A stretch of 5,982 bases of DNA from Thermodesulfobacteriota bacterium. Lineage in GTDB: Bacteria; Desulfobacterota; QYQD01. The notes beneath the pieces are model-generated. The model did no database searches. It was not told where the DNA came from and saw only the letters and a program-made list of their open reading frames with translations. Both the position numbers and the translations under genes were made by a program. Numbering within the stretch: position 1 is the first letter of the stretch; every line of letters starts with the position of its first letter. The stretch covers positions 1 through 5,982 of the forward strand of contig JASEGX010000130.1 in NCBI GenBank assembly GCA_030017815.1, given 5' to 3'. Positions 4,971 to 5,982 of the stretch are shown one piece after another.

Positions 4971-5982
4971 TCAATCTGCTACCGTTGTTCGGGCCACCTC
5001 TTCTATCGTGGTAACTCCTTCGAGTATCTTGGTTAACCCGCTCTGACGGAGCGTTTTCGTGCCCAAACGTATAGTCTCTTTCTTAATCTCCATGGCCGAG
5101 GCCCCTACCAGAACCATTTCTTTCAATTCTTCATACATAGGCATAACCTCATAGAGGGCAATCCGTCCCCGATAACCACTCTGATTGCAATTAAGGCAGC
5201 CCTTGCCCTTGTAGCAGATAATCTCTCCGTCAGGCTCCTGTTGTAACCCCATATCTCGTAAGACCTCGGTAGGAATAGAGACTTCCTCCTTACAATCCGG
5301 ACAAATCTTTCGTACTAAACGCTGAGCCAGGATAAGATTGACAGAAGATGACACCAGAAAAGGCTCTACGCCCATATTGAGCAGGCGATTAATCGTAGAA
5401 GGAGCATCATTGGTATGAAGTGTGGAAAGGACCAGATGCCCGGTCAGGGCAGCCTTGACTCCAATCTCTGCCGTCTCAAAGTCTCTAATCTCACCAACCA
5501 TAATTATGTCTGGATCCTGCCTCAAGAATGACCGTAAAGCAGCCGCGAAGGTCAAACCTATTTCATCATGAATCTGAACCTGGTTTATGCCCATGAGGTT
5601 GAATTCCACAGGATCTTCCACAGTCGAAATATTCTCGGTCACCTTATTTAATTCGGCCAGTGCCGAATAAAGGGTGGTGGTCTTCCCGCTACCGGTCGGT
5701 CCGGTAACCAGGACCATCCCATAGGGCTTGTGAATGGCCTCCATAAAATCAGTCAGGGCCTTTTCCTCAAAACCCAGCCTGGTCATATCCAGTTGGAGAT
5801 TAGACTTGTCGAGGAGCCGTAAAACTACTTTTTCACCGAATAGGGTGGGCAGCACCGATACCCGGAAATCCATCTCCTTACCCTTCCCTACGATCAGCTT
5901 TATACGCCCGTCCTGAGGCAGCCTTCTCTCCGCAATATCCAGTTTGGACATAATCTTAAGTCGCGAGATTATCGCATTCTTC
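4971..5982 (-). CDS. pilB: Type IV pilus extension ATPase PilB, C-terminal part (5' end outside window)
   Basis: Hexameric cytoplasmic ATPase of the GspE/PilB secretion-ATPase family; it powers pilin polymerisation by acting on PilC. The frame stays open to the right edge: upstream of the Met at 5951 it reads KNAIISRLKI and joins directly to MSKLDIAERRLPQDGR, a family-conserved stretch, so that Met is internal and the N-terminal domain lies outside the window. Counting from that Met, visible motifs are Walker A GPTGSGKT (84-91), the Asp box with EDPVE (112-116), Walker B DPDIIMVGEIRD (146-157), the His box TGHLVLSTLHTND (170-182), and two CxxC pairs (C217/C220, C252/C255) that form the family's zinc site. 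All catalytic motifs are intact. The stop is TGA at 4971-4973. The GspE alternative (type II secretion) is less likely because pilC- and pilS-like genes follow. Confidence 0.95.
   Translation of the reverse strand, partial: KNAIISRLKIMSKLDIAERRLPQDGRIKLIVGKGKEMDFRVSVLPTLFGEKVVLRLLDKSNLQLDMTRLGFEEKALTDFMEAIHKPYGMVLVTGPTGSGKTTTLYSALAELNKVTENISTVEDPVEFNLMGINQVQIHDEIGLTFAAALRSFLRQDPDIIMVGEIRDFETAEIGVKAALTGHLVLSTLHTNDAPSTINRLLNMGVEPFLVSSSVNLILAQRLVRKICPDCKEEVSIPTEVLRDMGLQQEPDGEIICYKGKGCLNCNQSGYRGRIALYEVMPMYEELKEMVLVGASAMEIKKETIRLGTKTLRQSGLTKILEGVTTIEEVARTTVAD

Noticed and set aside
4971..5951. PilB as a complete short gene starting at the Met at 5951
   Set aside because: The frame continues upstream with family-conserved residues to the window edge, and this Met is in the middle of the catalytic domain.

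Overview
The window holds the distal part of a type IV pilus operon and a magnesium transporter gene. All genes are read on the minus strand, so genetic order runs right to left: pilB (cut by the right edge), pilC, a pilS-like sensor kinase, a 513-base gene-free stretch, then mgtE, which ends at an intrinsic terminator near the left edge. No RNA gene, CRISPR array, insertion-sequence transposase or phage gene is visible.

The organism is probably a Gram-negative bacterium of the Desulfobacterota (deltaproteobacterial) type. This is an inference from the pilB-pilC-pilS order, which resembles the pil clusters of Geobacter and Myxococcus, and from the short GTCATTCCCG-type palindromic repeats between genes. 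The sequence alone does not fix the taxon.

Positions 4971-5982 encode the C-terminal catalytic part of PilB, the pilus-extension ATPase. Positions 3721-4932 encode PilC, the inner-membrane platform protein that PilB works on. Positions 2041-3720 encode a six-helix membrane histidine kinase with a PAS domain that looks like PilS, the sensor that in relatives controls pilin transcription through PilR. The three genes are tightly packed: 38 bases lie between pilB and pilC and none between pilC and pilS. They are very likely one transcript. No pilT, pilR or pilA is present in the window, although relatives often carry them interleaved with or next to these genes.

Positions 1528-2040 contain no gene. 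They hold a short inverted repeat after pilS, a REP-like palindromic element nested inside an imperfect 17-18 base inverted repeat, a second GC-rich palindromic element, and the probable promoter and ribosome binding site of mgtE. Positions 178-1527 encode MgtE, a CBS-domain Mg2+ channel/transporter with no evident functional link to the pilus genes. Positions 1-177 hold another REP-like element and the mgtE terminator.

The most interesting observation is that the PilS-like protein keeps its phospho-acceptor histidine region but has lost the usual residues of three ATP-binding motifs (N box, G1 box, G2 box) in an otherwise intact open frame. Together with the missing pilR next door, this suggests a sensor that has lost or changed its kinase activity. 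The second theme is three palindromic elements of different sequence built to the same plan, a pair of hairpins in inverted orientation.
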